A stretch of 64,000 bases of DNA, from the NCBI GenBank assembly GCA_030272155.1, contig CP126203.1, positions 868,001-932,000 of the forward strand, given 5' to 3'. Origin of the DNA: Tetradesmus obliquus (Eukaryota > Chlorophyta > Chlorophyceae > Sphaeropleales > Scenedesmaceae). Below the pieces are notes generated by a model. The model saw only the letters and a list, made by a program, of their open reading frames with translations. It did not search any database and was not told the DNA's origin. Every line of letters starts with the position of its first letter. The stretch's first letter is position 1. This document shows, in pieces, positions 1 to 12,038 of the stretch. Made by a program: the position numbers and the translations under genes.

Positions 1-399
1 GTGCCAAGTATTTCACTACAGCAGCAGGATGTAGGCATGTCTGCTGCCGCATACGCAGCCCCCTATGTGTGCTCGCCACACACTGCGCAGCAGCTGCTGC
101 AAGACATGCCGGAGCTTCAAAGCCACTGCTACCAGCTGGCGCTGCCAGCAGTGCAGGCAGCTGAACAGCTGGCTGCTGACTGCAAGGCTCAGCTGATGAG
201 CGGCTGCGGCTGGGCCCTGCTGGAGCATGTGAGGGATGCACACTGCCTGGCACGGCAGCAGCAGCAGCAGCAGCAGCAGTTGATTTGCATTGACAGTAGC
301 AGCAAGGATGCTGAAGATGGAGGAGCAGCACAAGCAGGAACTGCTGAGAAGCAGGTTGGTTCGAATGCAGGGGGAGTAGCAGCAGCAGCACAAGCAGGC

Positions 400-446
<47 letters not shown>

Positions 447-1963
447 GGCTCCGGCTGAGCCTGCTGCAAGGCATCTGGCAGAGAGGCTCGCTGCTGCCCT
501 TGCTAGCATCCACCAGGCAGTATATGAAGCTTACGAGCAGCACTATGCTACTCTGCAACCCACCACCAGCAGCAGCAGCAGCAGCAGCAGAAGTGAGGCT
601 GGCGCAGCTGGCTGCACCAATACCTGTAGTACCCCGCAAGCTGCAGCTCTGGCAGCAAGCCAAGCTGTGCCGCTGGCTAAGCCATTTGATATGCTGCAGC
701 TGCTGCCTGGGTTACTGTCAGAAGGCCGAGGCCGCTTAGCAGCTCGCACAGCCAGCCTTGCCACATGCATTGCGAAGACAGCGAAGTTGCAGCAGCAGGT
801 GCAGGAGCTGCTGCAGAGGCGGCAGCAGCAGCAGCTAGGCACAGCAGCAGCAGCAGCAGGGTCCAGAGTGGATGCTGGTGCTGCAGCAGAGGTGGCAGTA
901 CTGTCCAGCCTGGCTGACCGCCTGCAGCAGCTGATGAGCAGGTGGAGTGATGAGCTGGAGCAACAGGTGAGCTGCAGGTCTCTGCAACTTTTGCTGCGTT
1001 AGGCAGCACATTTCCGCACAGTTCCGCTGCACAAATCACGTGCCATTGCCGTGCCATGTTTCCTGATTGAGAAGCTAAGCCCATTGCCTCTTGTCCTGCC
1101 TGCAGGTGCTGCCAGCCCTTGTGCAAGTGCTGCCTACTGCCCTGCTAGCTGCCATTGAGCTGGTCTACCTGGGGCCCCTGCCAGCCACCACACAGCAGCA
1201 GCTGCTGGCGCACTGCAGCCAGCTGCTGACAGCAGCAACAAGTGTCCATAAAGGAGGCATGTCTTCATCAACAGGAGGTGCTGCTGCAGCTGCCAAAACA
1301 CCAAATATAAGTGTCAGCAGCAGCAGGCACCTGCTGCAGCTGATGCAACAAGGCAAGGGCCTATTGTCGCCATCACAGCTGATGCAGCAACTGCAGCTGC
1401 TGCAGCCTGGCAGGCCACTTTGGCAGCAGCTGCAGTATGCTGCAGCAGCTGCTGCAGTGGCGGCTAGCAGTGGGCAGCCTCTAGTGGTGCTGGACCCTTG
1501 GCAGTTGTTGCCACAGCTGCTTGGGGATGAGTCAGGCCGGCTAGGAGCTAGTGGTTCTGCTGGTGGTGACCGGCAGTGGGTGGTGATGCATACAGATGGG
1601 CGGACTGTCAGTGCAGATTGTAACACAGCCTCCAGCAGCAGTAGCAGCAGCAGCAGCAGCAGTGATGGTCTTGCACATGAGGTGATGTCAGCTGTGCAGG
1701 AAGCGCTGCTTGCAGGCAGCAGTGTATGCCTGCAGCTTCACAGCGGCATTGGGGACGCATCTTCCCTGGCGCATGCTGTGGCTGCGTGCCGTAGCATGTT
1801 GCAGCTAGCAGCAGCAGCGGGCACCGCCAGCAGCAGCAGCGCAAGTATCACAAGCCCTTTGTTGGGTGCAGCAAAGTGGAGCAGCAGCAGCAGAAGTAAG
1901 CCATCCAGATCTAGGAGAGGCACACGGACAACAGTAGATCAGGCGCTGACCGGCAAAGGCTCC

Positions 1964-1998
<35 letters not shown>

Positions 1999-4173
1999 TT
2001 TGTACTCTTGTGCTGCTGCTGGTGGTGGAAGTCCGCCGTGCATTGTGCTGCATGTTGGCAGCAGCAATGTTGAGCTGCCTGCAGAGCTGGTAGGCAGCTG
2101 CATGGTGATTGACCTAGGTGGCCTGAAGCAGCAGCAGCAGCAGCAACAGACGTGTATGCAAGCAAAGCAGCAACAGGATAGCAGCTGCTGCTACCTAGCT
2201 GAGGCAGTGCTGCGGCTGGTGCTGCAGGCAGCAGCCCCAGCTGCTGTTGCAGCAGAGGCAGCAGCAGCAGATGAGGCAGAGGAGGCAGCGCAGCAGGCAT
2301 GTGAAGATGAGGCTTTGCTGATAGCAAGGCTATCACAGGTGAGGCCAGAGCAGGAAGTCGCTTGCAGCTGATCCAGTATGCAGGTCAGGTTGCCTGTCTG
2401 TCCTTTTCTGCATGCTGTTTCTAACTAGCGTGCCTGCCGTTGTGACTAGACAGTTGGCGCATTTATCGCTTTCAGCAAGTAGCACAGCTGCTGTCACTGT
2501 TACTCAGTTGTCACGAACTTGATATATGTTCCTTGTCCCCTTCATGCTCCTGCAGGACCTAGCTACAGCTTCCACGCTGCCAGTGCTGTTGATATGATCT
2601 GATGTGTATGCTGCTGCACGTGTTTGCTCACGGTTATACTGCTGCTTTTGCTTTCACCTGCTCCTGCAGGACCTAGCTACAGCTTCCACGCTGCCAGTGC
2701 TGCTGCAGTCGCTTGCCTCATCAGCACAGGAACTGGCCGCAGTAGAAGCAGCAGCAGCCAGCATGGCCAGAGCAGCAGCTGCTGCTGCAGCACACCTGGC
2801 AGCTGACTGGCAGCCCTTGGCACATGCCCTGATGCAGGAGTTGATGCAGCAGCAAGACGGCGTTGAAGGTTCACAGCAGCAGCAGCAGCAGCAGCTGTGG
2901 CAGCTACCTGCGGAGGTCTTGGCAGCAATTGTGCGGCGTGCTGCTGCAGATGCAGTGGCAATGCAGCATCAGCAGCTGGCACAAGAAAGCAGCACTGACA
3001 GCTTGACTGGAGCAGAGGATAGCACACGCAATTGTGTGCGTAGCTTGCAGGTTGATCGTGCTGTGACAGTCTTGCGGCAGCAACTTCTGCTTCTGGGAAT
3101 GCCTGGTATATGCAATCGCCAGGCAACACCTGGCAATGGCAGCAGCAGTACCAGATCTGCATGCGAACTGCTTTCAGGACAGCAGTCAGATGGCTATCAG
3201 CTGGCGTCGCTGCTGTCTCTCATCCCAGCGAATGTCCCTGTTGCTGTTGCAGCTGCCAATGCTGCTGCAGCCTTGGCCACCATTCATGAGGCCGCTGCTG
3301 CAGCTGGCATGTCAGCAAGCAACATCCAGCTATGCTCGGTCAGCAGCAGCAGCAGCAGAGCAATATCTTGCGCAGACAGCAGGGCTGGAATCAAGGGCCA
3401 GTACAGCTGGGTAGTGCTAATGCTGGAGGAGCCTTCTCAGGCAGCAGTGGCAGCAGCAGCACGCTGGCTGGCAAATACTCAATACCATATTGCCTTGCTG
3501 GCAGCGCAGCAAGCAACAGACACCAGAAGCAGCACCAGACAGCCTGTATACAGCTCAGCAGCCAGCAGCAGCAGCAGCAGCAGTACTGCAGCTCCTCGTG
3601 TGTGGGTGGCACTGCCAGCAGAGCTAGCAGCTGCTCTTTCAGAAGCCACAGGCAACTCCTTCCTGCTGTGGAGGCCTGCTAGCAGCAGCCCACATCTTCA
3701 CATGCACAGCTCATCATCTTCAGCAGCTGGTGCAAAGGCCGCCACTGGCAGTGGTGTGTGTGGTGCGGCGGCTGCTCATCAGCCGCATGTTCAGGCAGAG
3801 TTGTGTCAGGCTGAAGTTAGGCCAGCAGCTGATCAAATAGCAGCAGCAGCAGTGGGAGGAATGGCTGCTGCTGTGATGGGGCAGCTGCTGCAGCTGCAGG
3901 CGCGTGGCCTGCTGCACTGCAGCGGCCCTGCTGGAGCGCTGCTGCAGCCGCTGCTGGTAGTAGCACTGGCAGCACGCCATCAGCTGCTACAGCAGCAGCA
4001 GCAGCAGCAGCGGCTGCAAGGATCAGCGGTATCAGGATTGGCTGTAGCAACAGATCTGGCAGGACCCGCGGACCTGCTGCATCTGCAGCAGTTGTTGCGG
4101 CAGGTGGCTGTAGCTACAGCTGCAGCAGCTGGCCTGCAGGATAGCCACATGCTGCAATCTGGCAACCACAGCA

Positions 4174-4222
<49 letters not shown>

Positions 4223-4880
4223 GGGGTTGAGTGCTACAGCAGCCTGCAAGCCACTGAAGCATCTCACAAGGCTGCCTCTTGACCTGCAGCAGCTGCAGCA
4301 GCTGCTGCACTGGGCTGTCTTCGGCCCTAGCTGCAGCAGCAGCTGCACTTGGAGCTCCAGCCAGCTAGCTCTGCAGGCAAACTTGACTGCAGAGAAGCTG
4401 GGTGTGAGGGAGACGCGCATTGCTGGTGCTGCTGGCTTTTCACAGGTGCAGGTATTGGGTGGGTGCATTGCAGATGCCGCAGAGGATGCTGCAAAGCAGC
4501 TGCTGGTGCTGCAGCGGGCCAGGCGACAGCAGATGCGGCTGGTGGGGCTGGGGGTAAAAGTTACAGCTGGTGGCTGCAGCGGTGAGGGTGCAGTTGGTCA
4601 GGAGAGTGTTGATGAAAGTGTTAGTGACACAGCTGTAGCAGATGATTGGCTGGCCTCTGCTGCCAAAGCAGATCTCAGCAGCAGCGGCGGCGGCAGCCAT
4701 GCTGGCAGCATCAGCAGCCGTGCAGCATCTGGCGGCTGTGCAGCGGCCGCAGAAGCCGCAGGCGATGGCCATGAAGCAGCAGCAGCGCATGTTGCTGATG
4801 GAGGCTGTGTGTTGCCGCTCGGGCTGAGCCTCAGCAGCGAGGAGCTTTGGGGGCTGCTGGTGCAGAGGACGGCAGGCTGA
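1..4880 (+). CDS. Divergent dynein heavy chain-like protein, C-terminal part (5' end outside window)
   Basis: Three exons stay in one frame: 1-966, 1106-2338 and 2670-4880 (stop TGA); the start lies left of the window. The order of recognisable segments follows a dynein heavy chain motor. A helical stalk-like stretch ends around residues 300-320 (LQQLMSRWSDELEQQ). A block resembles the linker after the stalk (AAIELVYLGPLP, exon 2 start). An AAA5-like block has LVVLDPWQLLPQLL and, later, CIVLHVGSSNVELP. AAA6-like strands WVVLMLEEPSQAAVAAAARW and RVWVALPAELA follow in exon 3. Family knowledge: these correspond to the 'PLMIDPQ', 'HYSPE', 'WVVLQNCH' and 'RLWLTS' regions of dyneins. Key residues are poorly kept and long Ala/Gln/Ser runs interrupt the domains, so motor activity is doubtful. 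The family call rests on segment order rather than identity; a different AAA or coiled-coil protein cannot be excluded. Confidence 0.5.
2546..2702 (+). repeat. Duplicated acceptor and exon start (echo) in dynein-like intron 2
   Basis: A 43-base stretch at 2546-2588, holding the branch-side pyrimidines, the CAG acceptor and the first codons of exon 3, recurs exactly at 2660-2702. Only the second copy opens into the long exon. The first copy meets an in-frame TGA within a few codons, so using its acceptor would truncate the protein. Confidence 0.9.
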
Positions 4881-5829
4881 GGGTCAAGCTAACGGACCGC
4901 TCCTGCCTAGTGACTAACGGGCTTGCTGGACTAGGTGCTTGAATTATTAATGCTGTCATTGGCTTGAAATCGGCTGTATTTTGTGGATGTTTTGTACTTC
5001 AGCTGCGGGTGACAGTCCACATCACGCCGTTTGCGTGCTGTGCCGCATTTTGGGCTCTTGTTGCGGGCTGTTGACTCAGCTTAAATTGATGTGACACATA
5101 AGATCGGCGGCAGATCGCATCGCACAGTCTGGCTTTGAGCCAGCTGGCCACTGCTGTTGGCTTCATCTTGCCAAACAGCATGCATGCTGCTACAACAAGT
5201 TTTGAAAAGGCTGCATAATATGATGTGCATGATGCACATTGAAGCACACTTTACGTCTAGTGTGCCTTGACAGAGCTGATTAATTTGAGCTCTTGTGTGC
5301 GAGCAGCACACATTGCAGTGAATTGCAGCCAATAGTATTGCATGACATGCACCACCGATCTTATACGACGGCGATCTCATATGTCACGTCAACAGAGATA
5401 ACCCATCAGCATAATCAGAAACATGTATTCGCTGCATATGCATGCATGCTCCGCTCAACAGACCCACACCATGGGTACAACCCAGCATGCCCCTGCTGCA
5501 GCCACTGCCTGTCCTGCAACTATGTACAATACACACTCTGCAATCACCATCATCGCCGATATACATTGCCTGCAACCATACGTCTGCAATTCCTGCAAAA
5601 GCTATCCCGCTGGTGTGGATGCCACAGCAGCAGCCCAATTCAGCCTTGCCAGCTTGGCGGCTGTAACGCTGCCAGCGGCTGCAGCCGCCAGCCAGTGCCT
5701 GAGTAACAATAACTGCACCAAGGCCTTGGCTGCACCATCAAAATATTGCTGTACAACCATCAATGCATCCAAGCCAAAGCAAACATCGACGCCAGTGGAC
5801 ATGCAGCGATAGCCGGCATGCTCCACTCT
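4881..5829. other. Convergent intergenic region
   Basis: This lies between the dynein-like stop and the stop of the opposite-strand HSPA12-like gene. The short open frames here have no recognisable domain or consistent splice signals. It probably holds the two 3' untranslated regions. Confidence 0.5.
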
Positions 5830-7874
5830 TTACACCGCAGGCAGCGCCACCGGCCCGCTCGCCGCTGTGTCTGCGCAGAACACCACCGTGGTGCACACCT
5901 CGGTGTTGTTTGTCCTGTCCAGCGCCCGCACCTGCATGTCTCCCGCCCCGAAATCAAAGTACAGGTCGATCTGGTAGTCCTTGCTCGACTGCTTGCCGAC
6001 TGTCAGACCCCACTTCTTGCGCGCCGCTTTTCTCACATCAATCTTCACGGTGCCAAGCATACGCATGCCGGCCTCTGTTGTGTGCCTCGCATCGCGCTCC
6101 GGTGTCACCCAGACATCTACCGAAGCCGTTTTGCAGCCCGGTGCCGGGTGCACACTCAGCGGCCCGGCAAACTCTCCCACCCGCACAACCTCGCCCACTC
6201 GAACAAGCGGCCGGAAGTGTGTCGAGCAGAACACAGCTTTGCCTGTGCTGTCTTTGCAGAGCTTGCCGTGCTGCTGGCAGCAGGGCTCTGGGGGCCGCAG
6301 CACGTTGACGCCGTAGGTGTAGCGGCTGCAGCGCGCGCTGATGGTGTCCGGGTGCTGCAGGTGGATGGTGTTGCCTGCATGGTGCATCCATGTGCGGAGG
6401 AGGAAGGGAAAGTGCGGCAGAACGTTTGAGGTTGTCAGGTGGGGGCAGAACCAAGCAAGTGGGTGGTGTGTGAATGCAAAAAAACTGCTTTTGTGACATG
6501 GAAAGCATAGCAGCACGTTGACGCCGTAGGTGTAGCGGCTACAGCGCGCACTGATGGTGTCTGGGTGCTGCAGGTGGATAGTGTTGCCTGCAAGCACAAA
6601 AGTCGGCAAAATGATGACAAATGGATGACAAATGGATGACAAATGGATGGCAAAAGGATGACTAAAGGATGACAATGACAGCACGTTGACGCCGTAGGTG
6701 TAGCGGCTGCAGCGCGCGCTGATGGTGTCTGGGTGCTGCAGGTGGATGGTGTTGCCTGCATAATGTAGAGTGTGGGGAAGGGAGGGAGCATGTGAGAAGG
6801 CGTGTGTAAGAATGGTTGAGGTGGGTTACAGCGCATGCAGCGGGCGCGATGTTGTCCTTGTGCTGCAGGTGGTTGGTGCTGCCCGAAATTGCAGGCGCAG
6901 GAGAGCGCAGACATGCAGCGGGGTGTGAAAAAGGTTCAGTGATGCTGGGTGATGAAAGGCGTAAGCATATGGCTAGAATTGGAGTGTTCCCCACCCATGC
7001 GCACTCTGAACTTCAACCAAACAAAGCTGTTGGAGCAATCATTAGTAGTAGCTGCTTACTTGTGTAGTCACAACACCAGTGTCTTTTTCCAAGCGCCAGG
7101 GCCATGTTGGCATCATCATCAGGTGTCACCAACCCGCGCATGCAGAGAAACACGGTGATTAGTTGCTAATGCATGAGTCACGACGAACTGTCACTCACCC
7201 AGCACCACGGTCTTGTTGGCGTCACCAGGCGTCACCGGCTCTTGCCCAAGCCACGGCCCACACACAGCTACTGTACCCAGCGTGTAACCCAAGCATACAA
7301 GCAGTCACATTGCGAGTCTCACCCACCCAGCACCACCGCGTTGGTGGCGTCACCGGGTGTCACCGACTCCTGCCGCGGTTACAGCCCACACACAACTACT
7401 TTGTCACTGAATAACTCAAAAATTCCAGCAATAACACAGTGCAGGTGCCACTTACCCAGCACCACGCCTTGTTGGCGTCACCAGGCGTCACCAGCTCCAG
7501 TCCCAGCCACACCCCACACACAGATGCTGTATCAACGAGTGACTTCAACTAGTTACACTGCGAGTGACACTCACCCAGCACCACGGCCTTGTTGGCGTCA
7601 CCAGGCGTCACCGGCTCCCGCCCCAGCCACGGCCCACACATCTGCTTCACGCGCTGCAGCAGGTACCTGCTGCTGCCAAAGCCTCCAGCCATGACCAGCA
7701 CATTTGCTCCGCTCGAGCCATCGCTGCTGCGTGGCTTACTCAGCACGCCCCATAGGTTTTGCACAATGGGGTCTATCACTGGATCGAAGACGAGGCTCTT
7801 CATCTGCTGCGCGGGTACGTTGAGCCTGCCACGGGGTGGGAGGTTTTCGCGAGGCACGCATTGCTGCAGCGCCT

Positions 7875-7957
<83 letters not shown>

Positions 7958-8724
7958 CGGTGGAGTTTAATGCCTGGCAGCTACAGCAACAAGCGTTTGC
8001 TGCGCATTTGCTGTGACAGCCACACTACTGCCGCTGATATGCTGCTGCCTTTCAGCCTCTCAGAGGCTGCATTTGTTTTATGCTTCGTGCACGTCCCCCC
8101 TCTCCCTCTACTCTGGAATAGGGACAATCATGTACAAGCATCACTGATAAGCCATCAGTGTCATCGTCTAATCTTTCACGCACAGCCACATCACGATCTA
8201 TGTGCTACATCATCACAATGGCCCAGCACCCCGGCTGTGAGCCCACAGTACGCCAACACAGAGGGCAGCGCTGTCCTTCTGTTGCTGCACAGCGTGCATT
8301 GCGCCTTTTCAACAGCCAACGCACAGCATCATCAACATGCACCTTCGCTCCATGTCTACTATTTGAAACCAAAAAAATTACAAAATAAAAGTAAAAAAAG
8401 TAAAAGATTGCTCTCACGTAGTTGAAGGTGTAGGTCAGTGGGATGAAGCAGTCGTTGCTGCCATCAAAGTGGATCTTCTCACTCTCCCAGGACTTCATTT
8501 GTGTGATGTAGTCCTGGTGCTCCTCGCGGCGCCAGCGCTCATACTCATCGGGCCTGCGTTATAACACTGTTACATAACTGTTACTTGACTGTTGCACATG
8601 CACTAGTGCTTGGCTGCTGCTTGACAACAATCGTATCACACTGTGGATTCCCAAGTGGTGCAAGGCAGCACGCGTCACGCACACTTCAAATGCATCATGC
8701 ACGTCATCCACAAATGCATGCAAC

Positions 8725-8760
<36 letters not shown>

Positions 8761-8915
8761 CAGCAGCAGGCCCACCTGTCACCAAACAGCGGCCTGAACA
8801 GCATCTCCTCTGCCCTCTGGTCCAGCATTGTCGAGCCGTTGAGCAGGCACAGCGAGCGCCGCACCTCTGAAAGGTGCGCTGTCCCTGCAGTGGCGCCCTT
8901 CTCAATCCTGCAGCA

Positions 8916-9009
<94 letters not shown>

Positions 9010-9990
9010 TCAAAGCAGCAAAAGGCGTCAGCAGCTACCTTCGCCCGTTGCAGAACATGCACATTGATGTGATATCACTGTCTGTGACTGCACAGGGCCA
9101 ACGATCCACAATGATGACACCTGCATACATTGTACTTAGCGTCAGCAGGTGCCTGTGTGCGCCAGTGCCTCACCTGTGCATGGCAATGTCCACAGTGCGA
9201 CCGTTAGCACCCACCACCATTCACACATCACCCCATACATGACATCATGTACCCAACACATTTCTCCTGTTCTACTGCTGCTGCTGCTGCTGCTGCTGTG
9301 CAGCAGTCACCTACTTGTGCATGGCGATGTCCACAGTGCCGCCTCCAGCGTCCAGCACCACCCACACACCTCACAGCTGACACCCACCCACACGTGTGAC
9401 ATGCTCATGAGCAGTTTAATGCCTGATTCCCATAACACCGCGATCATTTAACTCACTTGTGCATAGCGATGTCCACAGTGCCGCCGCCAGCGTCCAGCAC
9501 CACCCACACATCTCCCGGCACAGCCTTTAAATCCGCTGCCAGCGCCTTCAGCGGATCACAGCATGCTGTGAGTGCTGCTGCCTCCTGTTCATGCACCAGC
9601 ACCACAGCTCCCCCCACATCATCCATGTATGATGCCTCACTCGCAAATGAGGCCTCAGATCCGCATCCTTCCCACTGATCTCTGCTGCCGACGCTGCCGC
9701 GCATGGTGTCCAAGGTTGCGGCATTGAAGCCGGACCTGCTGCTGCTGCTGCTGTTGGGGCGGGTTTCGGCGCGGAGCGTCATGCCGGCCGCGTGAGCGCT
9801 GCGTCGCATGACATCCTTGGCAGCGTCGCTCCAGCCGGCAGGCACTGACAGGCAGTAGTACATGTCTGTGGAGTCTAGGCGAAGGCCGGCGTTGGTTGAG
9901 AGGTAGCTTGTGGCGTGCTCGCGCAGGCAGGTCAGCATTTGTGTGATGAGCTGCTCTGCAGTGAAGGGGCAGTCGTACGGCAGCTGCGAT

Positions 9991-10029
<39 letters not shown>

Positions 10030-10126
10030 CGGCGTGAGGTAGCTTGCGGCGTGCTCGCGCAGGCAGGTGAGCATCTGCGTGATGAGCTGCTCTGGAGTGA
10101 AGGGGCAGTCGTATGGCAGCTGCGAG

Positions 10127-10160
<34 letters not shown>

Positions 10161-10529
10161 CAGCGACAGCAGCAGGTGAATGTCTGCGTGATGAGCTGCT
10201 CTGAGGTGAAGGGGCAGTTGTAAGGCAGCTGCGATGCAGCAGCAGCAGCAGCAGCAGATGGTCAGCCCGATGGTGCTGTTGGTGTTTAGGCCAGCGGTAA
10301 AACGGCAGCTGCAATGCAGCAGCAGCATGCAGGTGCTCAGCGTGTTGGCGCTAGTATTCAATCCAGCAGTATTGCAGAGAGATGTTCAGCAGCAGCAGCA
10401 TTGCATAGGAGCACAGACACAACAACACGTCACACATGTACACAAATGTGCGGATGATGCACAGGCAGCTGGAACACATGCAGTACGAGTCTGGAACCTG
10501 CAGTAACAACTGCAGCAACGGCAGCCGCT

Positions 10530-10572
<43 letters not shown>

Positions 10573-10712
10573 CAACAGCAGCAGCAGCAGCAGCAAACAC
10601 ACCTGGAACTCGGGTGGCAGGGACGCTCTGTCTTCAGAAAGCGCCAGCTTGAACTGACTGCCCTTGATCAGCCGGAAGCTGCGAGGGTCTGCGAGCTCAA
10701 TGTACCTGCGGG

Positions 10713-10746
<34 letters not shown>

Positions 10747-11818
10747 GAGTGTGTGGTAGCTGTCAGAAGAGGGTCCACGGCCCGTTGCAGGTGTGCCAGA
10801 AGCCTTACAGACACGGCAACAGCAGCAGCAGCAGCATGACAAGCAGCCTGCGTGCTAGGCGAGCAGCATCATTACAACAGCAAGTCATGCTGGTTATACA
10901 GGCCGCCCTGGCTTCTGGGCCCTGGCTGCAGCAGACGCTAGTCGCTGCGCCACACAGTGGTGTTGTGCTGCAGGCATTCAAATTGCGTCGTCTTGTCAAT
11001 TCTATGGCTTGACACGTGATGCAGTGATGACAAAACACTCACTTCTCAGTTGCGGCTTTGCCCCAGCAGTCCAGCTGCCAGTGCCCGCCTGGCAGCACTC
11101 TGTACAGCAGCGCAGTGTCTGTCTTGGGGGCGCCAGTTTGGTCCCGCGCTGTCCATGTGGGTGGTGTTTTAATCTGGCTGGCTTCATTGCCTAAGGCGTA
11201 TGTGTAACCGGATTTGGAAGTGCCTAAGTCGACTCCGATGAAGCAGCGGCTTCCTGCAGCTGCAGAAGGCCCCTGCAGGGTTAGCTGGCCCAGGCGGGGC
11301 TGAGGAGAAAAAGACAGCAACGATGACAGAGGAGCAGCAAACAATCAACGGTTATATAATGAATCGCAGTTGTGAGTGAGATGGTGGTTGAAGCTGGGAC
11401 TGCTGCAGGTGCTACTGCAGCTGCTGCCCTGGGATGCACTCTGTACAACAGGCATACAGCATGGACACAGCAAGCAGCCGTCTTGCAACCGGAAATGTTT
11501 TGAAGGCAACGTGTTCTGGTCTGCAAAGCGCGGCTTGTGGCTAGGAGATGGCAGTAAAGACGAACCAGGCCAAGCGGCTACTGGCAGAACAGCAGTCCCC
11601 CTGCTGCTGCAGATGTACGCAGCAGTTATATTTTACCAGCATCGCCTGACACGTTTGTGTGTAGTTGTCTTGGCTGCTGTTGATCGGGTCGAAGCGGGCA
11701 GCAAAACCACCTGACAGTTGGCAGTTGTGCGCTTCTTTGCTCTTTGTTCTTTAGTAGAAACGCGTGAGATGTTCTGTTTGTTGCTGCATCTCCAATAATA
11801 CAAAGCAGCGCGCACCAT
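5830..11818 (-). CDS. HSPA12-like Hsp70-family protein
   Basis: Eight exons join in frame on the minus strand: 11818-11711, 11299-11043, 10705-10603, 9983-9457, 8907-8776, 8553-8418, 7863-7575 and 6374-5830 (stop TAA), giving about 698 residues; human HSPA12A has 675. The actin-like ATPase signatures are visible: phosphate-1 loop FIGVDLGTSKSGYTYA, phosphate-2 loop VVLDAGGGTVDIAMHK, and the adenosine-site strand VMAGGFGSSRYLL. The segments YYCLSVPAGW, the conserved start of the last exon (NTIHLQHPD..YTYGVNVL) and a short C-terminal beta region match HSPA12 rather than classic Hsp70; the long substrate-binding lid is absent. The first exon (36 residues, start ATG at 11818) was chosen by phase and donor only and is uncertain. 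Several introns carry tandem echoes of neighbouring exon edges. Probably a cytosolic ATP-dependent chaperone or sensor; the client is unknown. Confidence 0.85.
6309..6895 (-). repeat. Acceptor-side echoes of the last HSPA12-like exon
   Basis: The first ~65 bases of the terminal exon (5' end at 6374), with its acceptor, recur at about 6512-6590 and 6681-6760. A degenerate copy lies at about 6828-6893. Copy two differs from the exon at four positions, all synonymous; copy three differs at one, also synonymous. Confidence 0.92.
6603..6677. repeat. Minisatellite of an 11-base unit (ATGACAAATGG type)
   Basis: About six imperfect head-to-tail units of 10-11 bases sit between two echo copies in the last intron of the HSPA12-like gene. 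Confidence 0.85.
7084..7660 (-). repeat. Donor-side echoes of the HSPA12-like exon ending at 7575
   Basis: The exon end coding for REPVTPGDANKAVVLG plus its donor recurs at about 7452-7530, 7319-7400 and 7194-7273. A degenerate copy (VTPDDDANMALALG) lies at about 7084-7132. Spacing is roughly 120-130 bases. Copies at about 7194 and 7319 keep a GTGAG-type or GTGGG-type donor. Confidence 0.9.
7876..7956. repeat. (CAG)27 array, CTG on the sense strand of the HSPA12-like gene
   Basis: An uninterrupted 81-base trinucleotide array lies just upstream of the acceptor of the exon starting at 7863 (minus strand), so it occupies the place of the polypyrimidine tract. Confidence 0.97.
8911..9006. repeat. 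(CAG)32 array with one CAA, next to a splice acceptor
   Basis: The array abuts the acceptor of the HSPA12-like exon starting at 8907. On the sense strand it reads as CTG repeats running into the acceptor CAG. Confidence 0.97.
9168..9515 (-). repeat. Donor-side echoes of the phosphate-2 loop exon end
   Basis: The end of the exon finishing at 9457 (codons for DAGGGTVDIAMHK plus donor) recurs at about 9310-9370 and 9168-9226, spaced about 145 bases. The farthest copy reads as an altered loop (DANGRTVDIAMHR) and also has a GTGAGG donor. Confidence 0.9.
9901..10320 (-). repeat. Acceptor-side echoes of the HSPA12-like exon starting at 9983
   Basis: The exon start (LPYDCPFTAEQLITQM) together with its CTG tract and acceptor recurs at about 10025-10140 and 10160-10240, with a partial copy at about 10285-10320. 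The unit is roughly 120-130 bases and each unit carries its own CAG/CTG array. Confidence 0.9.
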
Positions 11819-12038
11819 GCAGGTAGGTTGTTCAACCTTCCAGGCAGGTCACCTGACCTTCCCAGTGCAAATGACAGCTTCCGACAGCAGGTTTGCCGAC
11901 TCGCTAAAGCATCACCGCGATTAGTTTTGCCTCCTTTGTATCAGCGACGCGTCTTCAAACTACCCCGTCTCTGCCGTCTAGGATAATCCAAAGTTGAAGG
12001 CAAACCCACCTGGTTGACATCGGCGCAAAAGCGTTGCG
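11819..12038. promoter_or_regulatory. Short divergent promoter region
   Basis: Only 220 bases separate the two opposite start codons chosen for the HSPA12-like gene and the Ser-Pro-rich membrane protein, so it must hold both 5' regions if both starts are right. I see no clear TATA box or other named element. Confidence 0.4.

Noticed and set aside
4881-5829. Open frames of 70-130 codons between the dynein-like and HSPA12-like genes
   Set aside because: They have no domain, no splice pairing and overlap in several frames. They are more likely 3' untranslated sequence.
7876-9006. CAG arrays as coding polyglutamine on the plus strand
   Set aside because: They lie in introns of the minus-strand HSPA12-like gene, next to acceptors, and the plus frames around them show no domain.
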